Notes under the pieces: generated by a model
The model's input: only the letters and a program-made list of their open reading frames with translations
Databases searched by the model: none
What the model was told of the DNA's origin: nothing
Made by a program: the position numbers and the translations under genes
NCBI GenBank assembly: GCA_027484425.1
Contig: JAIXSZ010000056.1
Coordinates: 1 to 64,000, forward strand
Length of the DNA: 64,000 nucleotides
Direction of reading: 5' to 3'
Origin: Sphingobacteriales bacterium
Lineage (GTDB): Bacteria; Bacteroidota; Bacteroidia; Chitinophagales; Chitinophagaceae
Shown: positions 1 through 8,950 of the stretch, piece by piece
Layout of the letters: each line of letters begins with the position of its first letter
Numbering within the stretch: the stretch's first letter is position 1

Positions 1-212
1 ACCCAACAACTGGCGCTATCAACCTCACTACGGATGTAGTAGGTAAAGTAGTGATCTACACAATAGATGGCAAGCAGCTACAGCAGTACGAAGCGAAAGC
101 AGGTACTACAAGTATCTCAATGCCAGCGGGTCTTGCAAGTGGTGTGTACATGCTGCGCTTTAACGGTGCAGATGGTAGCAGCAAAATGGTAAGACTGGTG
201 TACCAGCAGTAA
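1..212 (+). CDS. C-terminal end of a T9SS-exported protein (partial)
   Basis: This is the 3' end of a gene that begins before the window; the reading frame is open from base 3 to the TAA at 210-212. The visible 69 residues contain GKVVIYTIDGKQL, then PAGLASGVYMLRF and end KMVRLVYQQ. This is the usual pattern of a type A C-terminal sorting domain: beta strands around a DxxGK-like turn and a GxYxL strand. Such domains direct proteins through the outer membrane by the Bacteroidota type IX secretion system and are then cleaved. Nothing of the functional domain is in view, so the role of the protein is unknown. A hairpin follows at 239-275. Confidence 0.8.
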   Translation, partial: PTTGAINLTTDVVGKVVIYTIDGKQLQQYEAKAGTTSISMPAGLASGVYMLRFNGADGSSKMVRLVYQQ

Positions 213-238
213 GAGAAGTAATAGTAAAAATTCACCAT

Positions 239-275
239 GGGGGTAATGGCTTAGCGGCTGTTACCCCTACTTTTT
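239..275 (+). terminator. Probable terminator after the T9SS gene
   Basis: GGGGTAA (240-246) pairs with TTACCCC (261-267) around a 14-nt loop and is followed by a short T run (TACTTTTTG). It lies 28 bases after the stop codon of the plus-strand gene. Confidence 0.5.
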
Positions 276-353
276 GTGGGGGTATTTCTCGGCTTTGCTA
301 AGGAACGGTATGTTGTAATTTTGAATTAGCATATTCAAATCCCCTAATACAAA

Positions 354-384
354 AAAGCATACATCCCAGTAGGAAGTATGCTTT
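354..384 (-). terminator. Terminator of the ABC-F gene
   Basis: AAAGCATAC (354-362) pairs with GTATGCTTT (376-384). Read on the minus strand the stem is followed by a run of six T residues. It lies 23 bases beyond the stop codon of the minus-strand ABC-F gene. Confidence 0.75.
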
Positions 385-406
385 CTCAACAACTTTTGGA
401 TATATA

Positions 407-2038
407 TTATGCTGTTACACTGCCATACATTTCAGCTTTCAGTGCTTTGATACGGTCATTAGTAAAATACTCATCAAATGTCATTTCACGATCTATCAGT
501 CCACTTGGTGTTATTTCTAGGATTCTATCAGCTACAGTATTTGACAATTCATGGTCACGACTGGTAAAGAGTATCGTTCCTTTAAAGTCTTTCATACCAT
601 TGTTCAGTGCTGTGATACTTTCCAGGTCCAAGTGGTTGGTAGGTTCATCCAGCATCAGCACATTGCCTTTCAGCATCATCATTCTGCTAAGCATGCAACG
701 CATTTTTTCACCTCCACTCAGCACACTCGATTTTTTCAAAGTCTCCTCACCTGAGAACAACATTCTTCCCAAGAATCCACGAATAAACGTTTCATCTTTT
801 TCTTCTGAGTATTGGCGCAACCAGTCAATCAGATTGTCTTCATTATCCTTAAAATAACGAGTATTATCCGATGGCAGGTAAGTAGGTGTTACAGTAACAC
901 CCCATTTAAACATGCCATCAAATTCTTTGTCTTCTCCAGATAATATCTCGTAGAAAGCCTTGGTAGCCAATGAGTTAGAAGATAGTATCGCAACTTTCTG
1001 CCCACGCTTCAGATCAAAACTAATATCCTTAAATAGCATTTCACCATTCATAGATTTTGTCAATCCCTTCACTTCCAGTATCTGATCGCCCGCCTCACGC
1101 ACCTGATTATTAAACAATATAGCAGGATACTTACGGTTAGATGGACGCATCTCGTCCAGCTTTATCTTATCCAGCGCCTTCTTACGGCTCGTTGCCTGTT
1201 TAGATTTAGATGCATTGGCAGAGAATCGCGCAATGAACTCCTTCAACTCTGCAATCTTATCTTCAGCTTTTTTGTTCTGGTCGCCACGTTGCTTCAACAA
1301 CAACTGACTAGACTCATACCAGAACGAATAGTTACCAGTAAATATATTAATCTTACCGAAATCTATATCGGCTACGTGCGTACACACTGTATCCAAGAAG
1401 TGACGATCATGCGATACAACCAATACAATCTTATCATAATCTGCCAAGAAATCTTCCAACCAGTTGATTGTTTCCAGATCCAGATCATTGGTAGGTTCAT
1501 CTAGCAGCAATATGTCTGGATGTCCAAACAATGCCTGAGCCAATAGCACTCGCACTTTCTGATTACCATCCAGCTCTTTCAGCAACTTATAATGATGTTC
1601 TTCCTTTATACCAAGGTTACTCAGCATAGTCGCCGCATCACTCTCAGCATTCCAGCCATCCATCTCAGCAAACAATCCTTCCAACTCTCCTGCCTTTATA
1701 CCATCTTCTTCAGTAAAATCTTCCTTGGCATATATAGCATCCTTTGCCTTCATCACATCAAACAACACCGTGTTGCCACGTATCACCGTTTCCAATACAG
1801 AAATCTCATCAAACTCATAGTGATTCTGCTTCAGTACGCTCATACGCATACCCTTGGTTACGTCTACTCTACCAGTTGTAGGATCTATTTCGCCCGAAAT
1901 AATCTTCATAAACGTAGACTTTCCGGCACCATTAGCTCCTATTATACCATAACAGTTGCCTTCTGTAAACTTGATGTTTACATCCTCAAACAAAATGCGC
2001 TTACCGTAGCGCAGCGATAAATTATTTACTGAAATCAT
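407..2038 (-). CDS. ABC-F family ATPase, YbiT-like
   Basis: A soluble protein of two ABC ATPase domains without membrane segments, 543 aa. ABC-F proteins of this type act on the ribosome E site, and the order and linker resemble E. coli YbiT (linker near residues 258-292 with RFSANASKSKQATSR). Domain 1 has an intact Walker A (GANGAGKST, 34-42), Walker B (LLLDEP, with D180 and E181) and H-loop (H210), but its signature is LDGNQ (156-160) instead of LSGGQ. Domain 2 has a good signature (LSGGE, about 438) and Walker B (LDEPTNHLD, about 460), but its Walker A is LSSNSLATK (about 350) and its H-loop His is replaced by Arg (TSRDHE). One of the two composite ATP sites should therefore be dead. The reading frame is intact. 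Exact substrate or ribosome state is unknown. Confidence 0.9.
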   Translation of the reverse strand: MISVNNLSLRYGKRILFEDVNIKFTEGNCYGIIGANGAGKSTFMKIISGEIDPTTGRVDVTKGMRMSVLKQNHYEFDEISVLETVIRGNTVLFDVMKAKDAIYAKEDFTEEDGIKAGELEGLFAEMDGWNAESDAATMLSNLGIKEEHHYKLLKELDGNQKVRVLLAQALFGHPDILLLDEPTNDLDLETINWLEDFLADYDKIVLVVSHDRHFLDTVCTHVADIDFGKINIFTGNYSFWYESSQLLLKQRGDQNKKAEDKIAELKEFIARFSANASKSKQATSRKKALDKIKLDEMRPSNRKYPAILFNNQVREAGDQILEVKGLTKSMNGEMLFKDISFDLKRGQKVAILSSNSLATKAFYEILSGEDKEFDGMFKWGVTVTPTYLPSDNTRYFKDNEDNLIDWLRQYSEEKDETFIRGFLGRMLFSGEETLKKSSVLSGGEKMRCMLSRMMMLKGNVLMLDEPTNHLDLESITALNNGMKDFKGTILFTSRDHELSNTVADRILEITPSGLIDREMTFDEYFTNDRIKALKAEMYGSVTA

Positions 2039-2135
2039 GTGCTGTTGCTGTAGTTAGCTACAAAATAGTAAAGTAAAATGCACGCCAAAACGCACCCATA
2101 CATAACATTTCTTCACCAACCTTATTTTAGAGGTG

Positions 2136-2143
2136 CAAAGGTA
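2136..2143 (-). promoter_or_regulatory. -7 promoter element for the ABC-F gene
   Basis: The minus strand reads TACCTTTG, an exact match to the Bacteroidota -7 element TAnnTTTG, about 98 bases upstream of the ABC-F start codon. This implies a 5' leader of roughly 90 nt. Confidence 0.55.
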
Positions 2144-2234
2144 CACATTACAAACGTATATCGTAGTTTATTGTACTGGTATTTAACAATTGTCTATAAC
2201 ATACCCTACCACTACTTACAGTCATACCCATGGC

Positions 2235-2723
2235 TTACTTTTTCACATACCTACAGGTTCTCCCCTCAGCAATATCATTTATAGCAGTTGCCATCCGCTC
2301 CACTATAGCATCAGTTCCACTTACCTCAAATATCCATTGCACATACACCTGCTGCTCCTTCGCTACAAAAGACTGATAATTATTATATGCCACCGGGTCG
2401 TCTTTCAAGGCTTCTATAAAGTCTGCCTCTCCCACCCCTTCTGGTGGTTTGCAGCCATATAGCCTTACCCTCACGGTATCTCCTGCTTCCTTCCCTATCT
2501 GTTTTCTAATCTCCGTCTTAATTGCCAGAAACAATCTACCGCCCTTCAAAGGCATCAAGCTAGCATTATTCATGGGGTAGTCGTCTATAAGCGCATTTAG
2601 CTTAGTCCACCCAAATTTCTTCCTGCTACCATTCATCACATCAGGCAGTAGGGCATAAGTCCACCCACCCTTCATTTGCATTTTTTCTAATACTATTTCG
2701 GTGTCCAATAGCAGATCATCCAT
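2235..2723 (-). CDS. DUF1905 / YdeI-OmpD-associated domain protein
   Basis: 162 aa from the ATG at 2723. The N-terminal half (VLEKMQMKGGWTYALLPDV, then KFGWTKLNALIDDYP and GRLFLAIKTEIRKQIGKEAG) is a DUF1905 small beta-barrel domain; the C-terminal half (DFIEALKDDPVAYNNYQSF) resembles the YdeI/OmpD-associated domain. No catalytic residue or pathway is established for this family. The frame is open further upstream to 2831, but a TATATTTG promoter element lies at 2746-2753, inside that extension, so the start at 2723 is preferred. The 36 extra residues also look unlike the family. Confidence 0.75.
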   Translation of the reverse strand: MDDLLLDTEIVLEKMQMKGGWTYALLPDVMNGSRKKFGWTKLNALIDDYPMNNASLMPLKGGRLFLAIKTEIRKQIGKEAGDTVRVRLYGCKPPEGVGEADFIEALKDDPVAYNNYQSFVAKEQQVYVQWIFEVSGTDAIVERMATAINDIAEGRTCRYVKK

Positions 2724-2745
2724 TACTTTGAGATTTATAGCAGGG

Positions 2746-2753
2746 CAAATATA
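2746..2753 (-). promoter_or_regulatory. -7 promoter element for the DUF1905 gene
   Basis: Minus strand TATATTTG matches TAnnTTTG exactly, 22 bases upstream of the ATG at 2723. It decides the start choice for this gene. Confidence 0.65.
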
Positions 2754-2932
2754 AAAAAACAACACAAGGTCACTACTCACCTTACGCTTTACAGTTCTGC
2801 CAACTTGCAAATCATAACTTTTTCTTGTCACTCTATTCTTGCCGTTTCTTGTTTAACTTTATCTCACAGACATTATACCGCTAGGTTATTAGCGCAGCGG
2901 TGTTGTTTTCTCCTTTTTTATCAATCAACAAT

Positions 2933-4108
2933 ATGAAATCAGCCTATATAGTAGCCGGACTTCGCACCGCAGTTTGCAAATCTAAGCGTGGTGCCCTACG
3001 TTTTTATCGCCCCGATGACCTAGCTGTAGACGTAATCAAGGGTCTATTGGCATCCATACCCCAGCTCGACCCCGCACTGATAGATGATGTAATAGTAGGT
3101 AATGCAGTACCCGAAGCCGAACAAGGCCTGCAAGTAGGGCGCATAATCGCCAACAGAGCTGTGGGCGAATCTGCTCCAGGTTTCACCATCAACCGTTATT
3201 GCGGCTCCGGCCTCGAAGCTATTGCCATAGCCACTGCCAAAATTCAAAGCGGCATGGCACACTGCATCATAGCTGGCGGCACCGAAAGCATGAGCCTAGT
3301 TCCTACTGCAGGCTGGCGCACCATGCCCAATTACGAATATGCCAAAGAAAATGGCGACTACTACCTTAGCATGGGCCTTACCGCCGAGCAGGTAGCACAA
3401 GACTACAACGTATCTCGCACCGACCAAGATGCCTTTGCATTGCAGTCGCACCAGCGTGCCATCAATGCCATACAGCAGGGCTACTTCAAAGACGGCATCA
3501 TACCCATTACTGTAAAAGAAGTTTACCTCAACGACAACAACAAACGCACCGAACGCAGCCTAACAATAGACACCGACGAAGGCCCAAGGGCAGACACATC
3601 GGCAGAGGCTCTGGCTAAACTCCCAGCTGTTTTTGCCGAGGGTGGTAGTGTCACTGCTGGCAACTCTTCCCAAACTTCCGATGGTGCTGCGTTTACTATC
3701 GTGATGAGCGACGAACTAGCTAACAAACTTAATATCAATCCATTAGGTAGACTAGTATCATGTGCTAGTGCAGGTGTAGATCCAAGAGTCATGGGCATTG
3801 GCCCCATCAAAGCCGTACCCAAAGTACTGCAACAAGCAGGCATGACCCTCAGCGACATTGACCTCATAGAGCTCAACGAAGCCTTTGCCTCTCAGTCGCT
3901 GGCAGTCATTCGTACCCTCGGCTTAGACCCCGCCATCGTCAACATCAATGGTGGTGCCATAGCCCTCGGTCACCCATTAGGCTGCACGGGTGCCAAACTC
4001 ACCATACAGATACTCCACGACCTCAAACGCCTTCAAAAGAAATATGGCATCGTCACCGCCTGCATAGGCGGCGGCCAAGGTATAGCCGGCATTATAGAGC
4101 GTTTCTAA
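2933..4108 (+). CDS. Acetyl-CoA C-acyltransferase (thiolase)
   Basis: 391 aa from the ATG at 2933; an upstream GTG at 2900 would add 11 unlikely residues. A type II thiolase that cleaves 3-ketoacyl-CoA or condenses acyl-CoAs, as in the last step of fatty acid beta-oxidation. Visible hallmarks: nucleophile Cys90 in NRYCGSG, the GGAIALGHPLGCTGA loop with the catalytic His, and the second catalytic Cys in TACIGGGQGIA near the end. Length is typical. It stands without fadB-like or acyl-CoA dehydrogenase neighbours, so degradation versus biosynthetic thiolase cannot be settled. Codons are rich in C at the third position, as in the next two genes. Confidence 0.93.
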   Translation: MKSAYIVAGLRTAVCKSKRGALRFYRPDDLAVDVIKGLLASIPQLDPALIDDVIVGNAVPEAEQGLQVGRIIANRAVGESAPGFTINRYCGSGLEAIAIATAKIQSGMAHCIIAGGTESMSLVPTAGWRTMPNYEYAKENGDYYLSMGLTAEQVAQDYNVSRTDQDAFALQSHQRAINAIQQGYFKDGIIPITVKEVYLNDNNKRTERSLTIDTDEGPRADTSAEALAKLPAVFAEGGSVTAGNSSQTSDGAAFTIVMSDELANKLNINPLGRLVSCASAGVDPRVMGIGPIKAVPKVLQQAGMTLSDIDLIELNEAFASQSLAVIRTLGLDPAIVNINGGAIALGHPLGCTGAKLTIQILHDLKRLQKKYGIVTACIGGGQGIAGIIERF

Positions 4109-4146
4109 CGTCAATCCAAACCCAAAACAACTAACAATATTTATAA

Positions 4147-5652
4147 ATGACCAACAATCATCAATACAACCAATACACCTCCATACTCCAAAAAGCCGCC
4201 GACCTCAACAACGCCTCAGCCGTCCTCGGCTGGGACCAAGAAGTATACATGCCCGCAGGTGGTGCACACTTCAGGGGCAGACAGCTCGCTACCCTCGCCA
4301 CTATGGCGCACGAGCTGCTTACCAGCCCCGAGCTAGAGACACTACTCACCACCCTGCTTGCCGATGACACCCTCACCCCTACCCAGCGTGCCAACGTCAC
4401 CCGCAGCCACGAAGACTACACCAAAAACAAAAAACTACCCTCAGCCTTTGTAGAGCAGCTATCCACCCAAACCAGCGAATGTTTCAATGCTTGGATAGAC
4501 GCACGAGACAAAAACGATTTCTCAGTCTTTGCACCCTCGCTCACCAAGATGATAGCCCTCAAACGCCAGCAGGCAGACCTCTACGGCTACAGCGAACACC
4601 CCTACGATGCCCTGCTAGATGAGTACGAACCCGGTGCCACTGTCGCCATGCTCGATCGTATCTTCGATGGTGTAAAGGCGCAGCTACCACCCATACTCGC
4701 CAGCATACAGCAGGCACCTCAGGTCGACGATCTGTTTTTTCACCGCCACTACCCCAAAGCCCAGCAATGGGATTTTTCGGTAGATGTGCTCAAGGCTATG
4801 GGCTACGAACTCCACACCGGTAGGCAAGACTATTCCGTACACCCATTCACCACCTCATTTTCACCACAAGATGTCCGCATTACCACCCGGGTCGACGAGC
4901 ACAACTATGCCTCGCTACTCTGGAGCACCATACACGAGGGCGGCCATGCACTCTACGAGCAAGGCCTACCCGCTACCGAGTATGGCCTACCACTAGGCGC
5001 AGCAGCATCGCTAGGCATACACGAGTCGCAGTCGCGCCTCTGGGAAAACTGTGTGGGCAGAGGGCCACACTTCTGGCAGCAGTTCTACCACACCCTACAG
5101 TCTTACTTTCCGCAGCAGTTGGCAGATGTCTCTGCTCACGATTTCTTCAAAGCCTGCAACAAGGTCATTCCATCCCTCATTCGCACCGAGGCCGATGAAC
5201 TCACCTACCACTTTCACGTGCTCATCCGTTACGAGATCGAAAAAGCCCTTATAGATGGCTCGCTAGAAGTGCACGACCTACCTACCCGTTGGAACGAGCT
5301 ATACCAGCACTACCTCGGCATCACCCCGCCCGACCACCGCACCGGTGTGCTGCAAGACGTGCATTGGAGTCATGGCAGCCTCGGCTACTTCCCTACCTAC
5401 ACACTGGGCAGCTTCTATGCCGCACAGTTTTATGCTCAGGCAGTCACCGACATACCCGGGCTCGAGGACCAGATAGCTGCTGGCAACTTCCAGCACCTGC
5501 TCACCTGGCTGCGCACACACATTCATGCACATGGCCGCAGATATGTATCAGAGGAGCTCTGCGAGCTGGTCACTGGCAAGAAACTCGATACCCAGTGTTT
5601 CATCACCTACATCACCCACAAGTATCAGCAAGTCTATGGCATTACCCTATAG
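4147..5652 (+). CDS. M32 family metallocarboxypeptidase (Taq-type)
   Basis: 501 aa, the usual length of thermostable carboxypeptidase 1 (family M32). These cytoplasmic zinc enzymes remove C-terminal residues from peptides. The zinc motif HEGGH is at 263-267 (HExxH pattern), followed by IHESQSRLWEN with the third ligand region (H292, E293) and the family's C-terminal DVHWSHGSLGYFPTYTLG block. No signal peptide is visible. It begins 38 bases after the thiolase and shares its C-rich codon style; the two may be cotranscribed, though their functions are unrelated. Confidence 0.93.
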   Translation: MTNNHQYNQYTSILQKAADLNNASAVLGWDQEVYMPAGGAHFRGRQLATLATMAHELLTSPELETLLTTLLADDTLTPTQRANVTRSHEDYTKNKKLPSAFVEQLSTQTSECFNAWIDARDKNDFSVFAPSLTKMIALKRQQADLYGYSEHPYDALLDEYEPGATVAMLDRIFDGVKAQLPPILASIQQAPQVDDLFFHRHYPKAQQWDFSVDVLKAMGYELHTGRQDYSVHPFTTSFSPQDVRITTRVDEHNYASLLWSTIHEGGHALYEQGLPATEYGLPLGAAASLGIHESQSRLWENCVGRGPHFWQQFYHTLQSYFPQQLADVSAHDFFKACNKVIPSLIRTEADELTYHFHVLIRYEIEKALIDGSLEVHDLPTRWNELYQHYLGITPPDHRTGVLQDVHWSHGSLGYFPTYTLGSFYAAQFYAQAVTDIPGLEDQIAAGNFQHLLTWLRTHIHAHGRRYVSEELCELVTGKKLDTQCFITYITHKYQQVYGITL

Positions 5653-5743
5653 CTATCAACAACAGACGTAAGCCTTCGTATTTTGTTTTTTTGCCATTTA
5701 GATTTCTGATTTCCATTGCCCATTTCTTCATTATTTTGCGTCC

Positions 5744-7849
5744 ATGTACACTACAGCCCAACAAAAACAACTCTTCGATCAGGCAAAACACCTGCTTAGC
5801 ACACACGATACTTCTGCTCAGGCTATACCCCTCCTCAGAGAAGTCATCAACTATGCCGACTGGAAATACTATATCCAAAGCGAATCTGTCCTCTCAGATG
5901 CCGAGTACGATGGGCTGTACAAGCAACTCCGGCTGGCAGAAGACCAGCACCCGCACCTCATCACGCCCTCATCACCCACACAGCGGGTAGCCCATGGGCT
6001 CAGCGAGCGTTTCCCTGCCGTTAGTCACCTCGTGCCCATGCTCAGCCTCGACAATACTTACAATGCCGACGACCTCACCGACTGGGACCGCAAGTGCCGC
6101 GAACTGGCGCAGACCGATACCATCACCTATTGTGTAGAACCCAAGTACGATGGCGCCAGCATATCTATTGTCTACGATGCCGACCAGCTCACCCGTGGTG
6201 CCACCCGTGGCGACGGCGTTATGGGCGAAGACATCACCATCAATACCCGACAGATAAAGTCCATCCCACTCGCCGCACCCCTCAGCACCTATGGCATCAG
6301 CCAGCTCGAGGTCAGGGGCGAGGTAGTCATACACAAGCAGTTTTTCGAGGACTACAATAGGCAGCGCATTGCCGATGGACTGGCACCACTCGCCAATCCC
6401 CGCAACGCTGCCTCTGGCACCCTACGCATCCTCGACCCCTCCGAGATCCGCAAGCGTGGGCTCAATGCCATTCTCTATAGCATTAGCCACTACACCCTCG
6501 CACCCGATGCCCCACGCCCACAGGCACTCAGCACCCATTACGATTCGTTGCAGTGGCTCTACCAGCTCGGCTTCCCCGCTCCTGCACAGCAAATGAAGAT
6601 CTTCACCCATATAGACGAGGTCATACAATACTGTGCCGACTTCGAAGCCCAGCGCGATTCCCTGCCCTATGAGGTCGACGGACTGGTGATAAAAGTAAAC
6701 GACTACGCCCTCCAAGACAAAATGGGCATGACCTCGCACCACCCACGCTGGGCAGTGGCATACAAGTTCAAGGCTCGCCAGGCTACCAGCATCCTCCGCC
6801 GCGTCGATTTTCAGGTGGGCCGTGTAGGTGCCGTTACCCCCGTTGCCAAGATCGACCCTGTGCATATAGGTGGTGTCACCGTCAGCTCCGTATCCCTGTT
6901 CAATGAAGATGTGATCCGCGAAAAAGACCTCCGCATCGGCGACACAGTTATCGTAGAGCGCGCCGGCGACGTCATACCCTACATCGTTCGTTCCCTGCCC
7001 GATCTCCGCACCGGCACAGAGCTACCCATTGTCTTCCCTACCCACTGCCCTGCCTGTAGCAGCGCCCTCGAAAAAGTACAAGACGAAGCCGCTTGGCGCT
7101 GCATCAACATTAGCTGTCCGGTGCAGGTCGTAGAGCGCATCATACACTTTGCCAGCAAAGACGCCATGGATATCCGCAGCATGGGCAATGCCAATGTGCA
7201 AAAGTTTCACGACATGGGCCTCCTGCCCGATATACCCGGCATGTACCACATCCCTTGGCAGCAGGTAAAAGGTATGGATGGTTTTGGCGAAAAATCCATC
7301 ACCAACCTCATGCAGGCTATAGAGCAGTCTAAGACACAGCCACTCCACCGCCTCATATATGGGCTGGGCATAAGGCACGTAGGCGAAACCACCGCCAAAA
7401 CCCTCGCCTCAGCCGTAGCACACATCACCGATTTTTACAACTGGGACACCGAAAAACTAACCACCCTGCCCGATATAGGCCCCAAGGTAGCCACCGCAGT
7501 AGCCGACTTCTTTGCCCGCCCCCAAAACAGGCAGATGATAGACAAGCTCGATGCCGCCGGTGTCAACCTCATCAACGACCACCGCAGCCAGCCCACCACC
7601 GACGGAGCCCTTGCCGGTAAAACATTCCTATTCACCGGCACCCTCAGCCAGTTTAAGCGCTCCGATGCCGAGCAACTCGTAGAAGCCCGTGGCGGCACCC
7701 TGCTCAGTGGCGTCAGCTCCAAGCTCCACTACCTCGTAGTAGGCACCGATGCCGGCTCCAAACTCGAAAAAGCCAAAAAACTCGGTACAGTTAATATATT
7801 GACTGAGCAAGAATTTGTGGCATTGACGGGTATGATATCGGCCGAATAG
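5744..7849 (+). CDS. ligA: NAD+-dependent DNA ligase
   Basis: 701 aa. LigA seals nicks during replication and repair using NAD+. The N-terminal Ia domain is followed by the adenylation domain with nucleophile Lys134 in the KYDG motif (VEPKYDGAS). An OB fold, a Cys4 zinc finger (C435, C438, C453, C458), helix-hairpin-helix repeats (GLGIRHVGETTA) and a C-terminal BRCT domain (about 621-701, starting near GKTFLFTGTL) complete the standard architecture. The ATG at 5744 lies only 5 bases after TATTTTG, a near match to the -7 element, so the transcript may be almost leaderless. Nothing is missing. Confidence 0.97.
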   Translation: MYTTAQQKQLFDQAKHLLSTHDTSAQAIPLLREVINYADWKYYIQSESVLSDAEYDGLYKQLRLAEDQHPHLITPSSPTQRVAHGLSERFPAVSHLVPMLSLDNTYNADDLTDWDRKCRELAQTDTITYCVEPKYDGASISIVYDADQLTRGATRGDGVMGEDITINTRQIKSIPLAAPLSTYGISQLEVRGEVVIHKQFFEDYNRQRIADGLAPLANPRNAASGTLRILDPSEIRKRGLNAILYSISHYTLAPDAPRPQALSTHYDSLQWLYQLGFPAPAQQMKIFTHIDEVIQYCADFEAQRDSLPYEVDGLVIKVNDYALQDKMGMTSHHPRWAVAYKFKARQATSILRRVDFQVGRVGAVTPVAKIDPVHIGGVTVSSVSLFNEDVIREKDLRIGDTVIVERAGDVIPYIVRSLPDLRTGTELPIVFPTHCPACSSALEKVQDEAAWRCINISCPVQVVERIIHFASKDAMDIRSMGNANVQKFHDMGLLPDIPGMYHIPWQQVKGMDGFGEKSITNLMQAIEQSKTQPLHRLIYGLGIRHVGETTAKTLASAVAHITDFYNWDTEKLTTLPDIGPKVATAVADFFARPQNRQMIDKLDAAGVNLINDHRSQPTTDGALAGKTFLFTGTLSQFKRSDAEQLVEARGGTLLSGVSSKLHYLVVGTDAGSKLEKAKKLGTVNILTEQEFVALTGMISAE

Positions 7850-7870
7850 GTACTAAAAACTAAAAACCAA

Positions 7871-7950
7871 ATAACGCCTATCTACTAAATACTAACGACT
7901 ATATACTTAAATAACGACTATCTACTATATACTAACAACTATCTACTATT
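7871..7950. repeat. Two-copy 40-bp tandem repeat
   Basis: Two adjacent copies (7871-7910 and 7911-7950) match at 33 of 40 positions by direct comparison. Each unit contains CTATCTACTA and ATACTAAC and is itself internally repetitive at about 20 bp. It sits in the intergenic gap after ligA and does not encode a protein. Confidence 0.7.
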
Positions 7951-8061
7951 CGGTAGCCATCTGAGTAGCTACTTTCAGCGGGCTTTGTGTCACACTCTTG
8001 TACGGGCGGGGCAGTGAGGAGCTTTACCCACCAAACCCACGCCGCCCATAAGCAGATAATG

Positions 8062-8145
8062 AGTAAACTCCCCTCCTTTTTTTAAGGAGGGGACGCCACA
8101 AAAACATTGGCGAAGCCAGTTTTTGTGGCTGGGGTGGTAAACATG
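8062..8145. repeat. MITE-like double-hairpin element
   Basis: Two strong hairpins lie side by side: CCCCTCCTT (8070-8078) with AAGGAGGGG (8084-8092), and GCCACAAAAAC (8095-8105) with GTTTTTGTGGC (8119-8129), the latter enclosing TGGC-GAA-GCCA. The block ends GGGGTGGTAAAC. From memory this arrangement resembles short non-coding interspersed repeats of many Bacteroidota genomes. A third small hairpin GGGGTT/AACCCC follows at 8189-8207. No gene is seen in 7850-8220. Confidence 0.65.
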
Positions 8146-8220
8146 TGGGCGGTTGCGCTACACCGAAAATAAAACATCAACATAAATTAGGGGTTATTTT
8201 GAACCCCGTGCCTAGCACAT

Positions 8221-8820
8221 CTACATTATTGCTCCCTTCCTTTTTAGAAAACGACACTTCCTCTTATATTTATTTGATTCATACAGAAAAAAAGAAGCGA
8301 ACCCTAGAGCAGTTTTATTTTCAATATTGTCTCTCGAATTTACATCTATCCCATTTTTTATGAGTACTCTCATTACCCTTACCGTGCTAAATATCGTTGC
8401 TATCATTAAAGGAGTATAACCCTTTATCTGGTATTGGGGATTAACATCATATTCAAACAATAATTTTATTACCTTGACATTATTGTTTTCGCAAGCAATA
8501 AAGAGGGCATTATCATCGTATGTATCAAACAAATTTGGATCAGCATGATGTGTTAATAAAAATTTGACAGCTTTACGGTTTCCCTTTCGTGCGGCAATCA
8601 TCAACGCTGTTGTTCCTTCTTTGTTTTGTTCATTAATGTTGTTTTTAATCAACAATAATCTCATCCCTTTTACATCATCGTTATATGCAGCTACCATTAA
8701 AGGGCTCCAGTTTGATTTATCGGAGTCCCATTTTGCCTTTATGCCAAATACACAATTACTAGTAAGCAAATACAAGAATACCAATGCTACTGCCTTCATC
8801 TTTTTCCCAACTTTCTCCAT
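8221..8820 (-). CDS. Exported ankyrin-repeat protein
   Basis: 199 aa with an N-terminal signal sequence (VALVFLYLLTSNCVFG, about 11-26); a second Met at residue 8 (base 8799) is an equally good start. The rest is built of about four ankyrin repeats, seen as WSPLMVAAYNDDVKGMRLLL, TALMIAARKGNRKAVKFLL, NALFIACENNNVKVIKLLF and TPLMIATIFSTVRVMRVLI. Ankyrin repeats bind other proteins; the partner here is unknown. The sequence is very A+T-rich compared with ligA next door, suggesting acquisition. It ends in a basic tail (KYKRKCRFLKRKG). Confidence 0.8.
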   Translation of the reverse strand: MEKVGKKMKAVALVFLYLLTSNCVFGIKAKWDSDKSNWSPLMVAAYNDDVKGMRLLLIKNNINEQNKEGTTALMIAARKGNRKAVKFLLTHHADPNLFDTYDDNALFIACENNNVKVIKLLFEYDVNPQYQIKGYTPLMIATIFSTVRVMRVLIKNGIDVNSRDNIENKTALGFASFFLYESNKYKRKCRFLKRKGAIM

Positions 8821-8950
8821 CGTTTAATTACTATCAAGCATATATTTTTTTAATCACTTTAGTTTACACCTAAAAAAGTAAAGAATAGGTTATCACATTC
8901 AAAATAATGTAACGTTATTACCAAAATGCTTTTCATTTTGCCTACCCTAT

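Noticed and set aside
378-857. Plus-strand open frames opposite the ABC-F gene (also 1289-1504 and 1592-2020)
   Set aside because: Antisense shadows of a well-supported gene; low-complexity sequence without family resemblance.
407-2038. ABC-F pseudogene or frameshift in domain 2
   Set aside because: The reading frame is intact and Walker B and signature motifs of domain 2 are preserved; only specific ATP-site residues differ.
5289-5990. 233-codon plus-strand frame overlapping the M32 peptidase and ligA
   Set aside because: It runs across two solid genes in another frame and has His/Ala/Pro/Arg-rich shadow composition.
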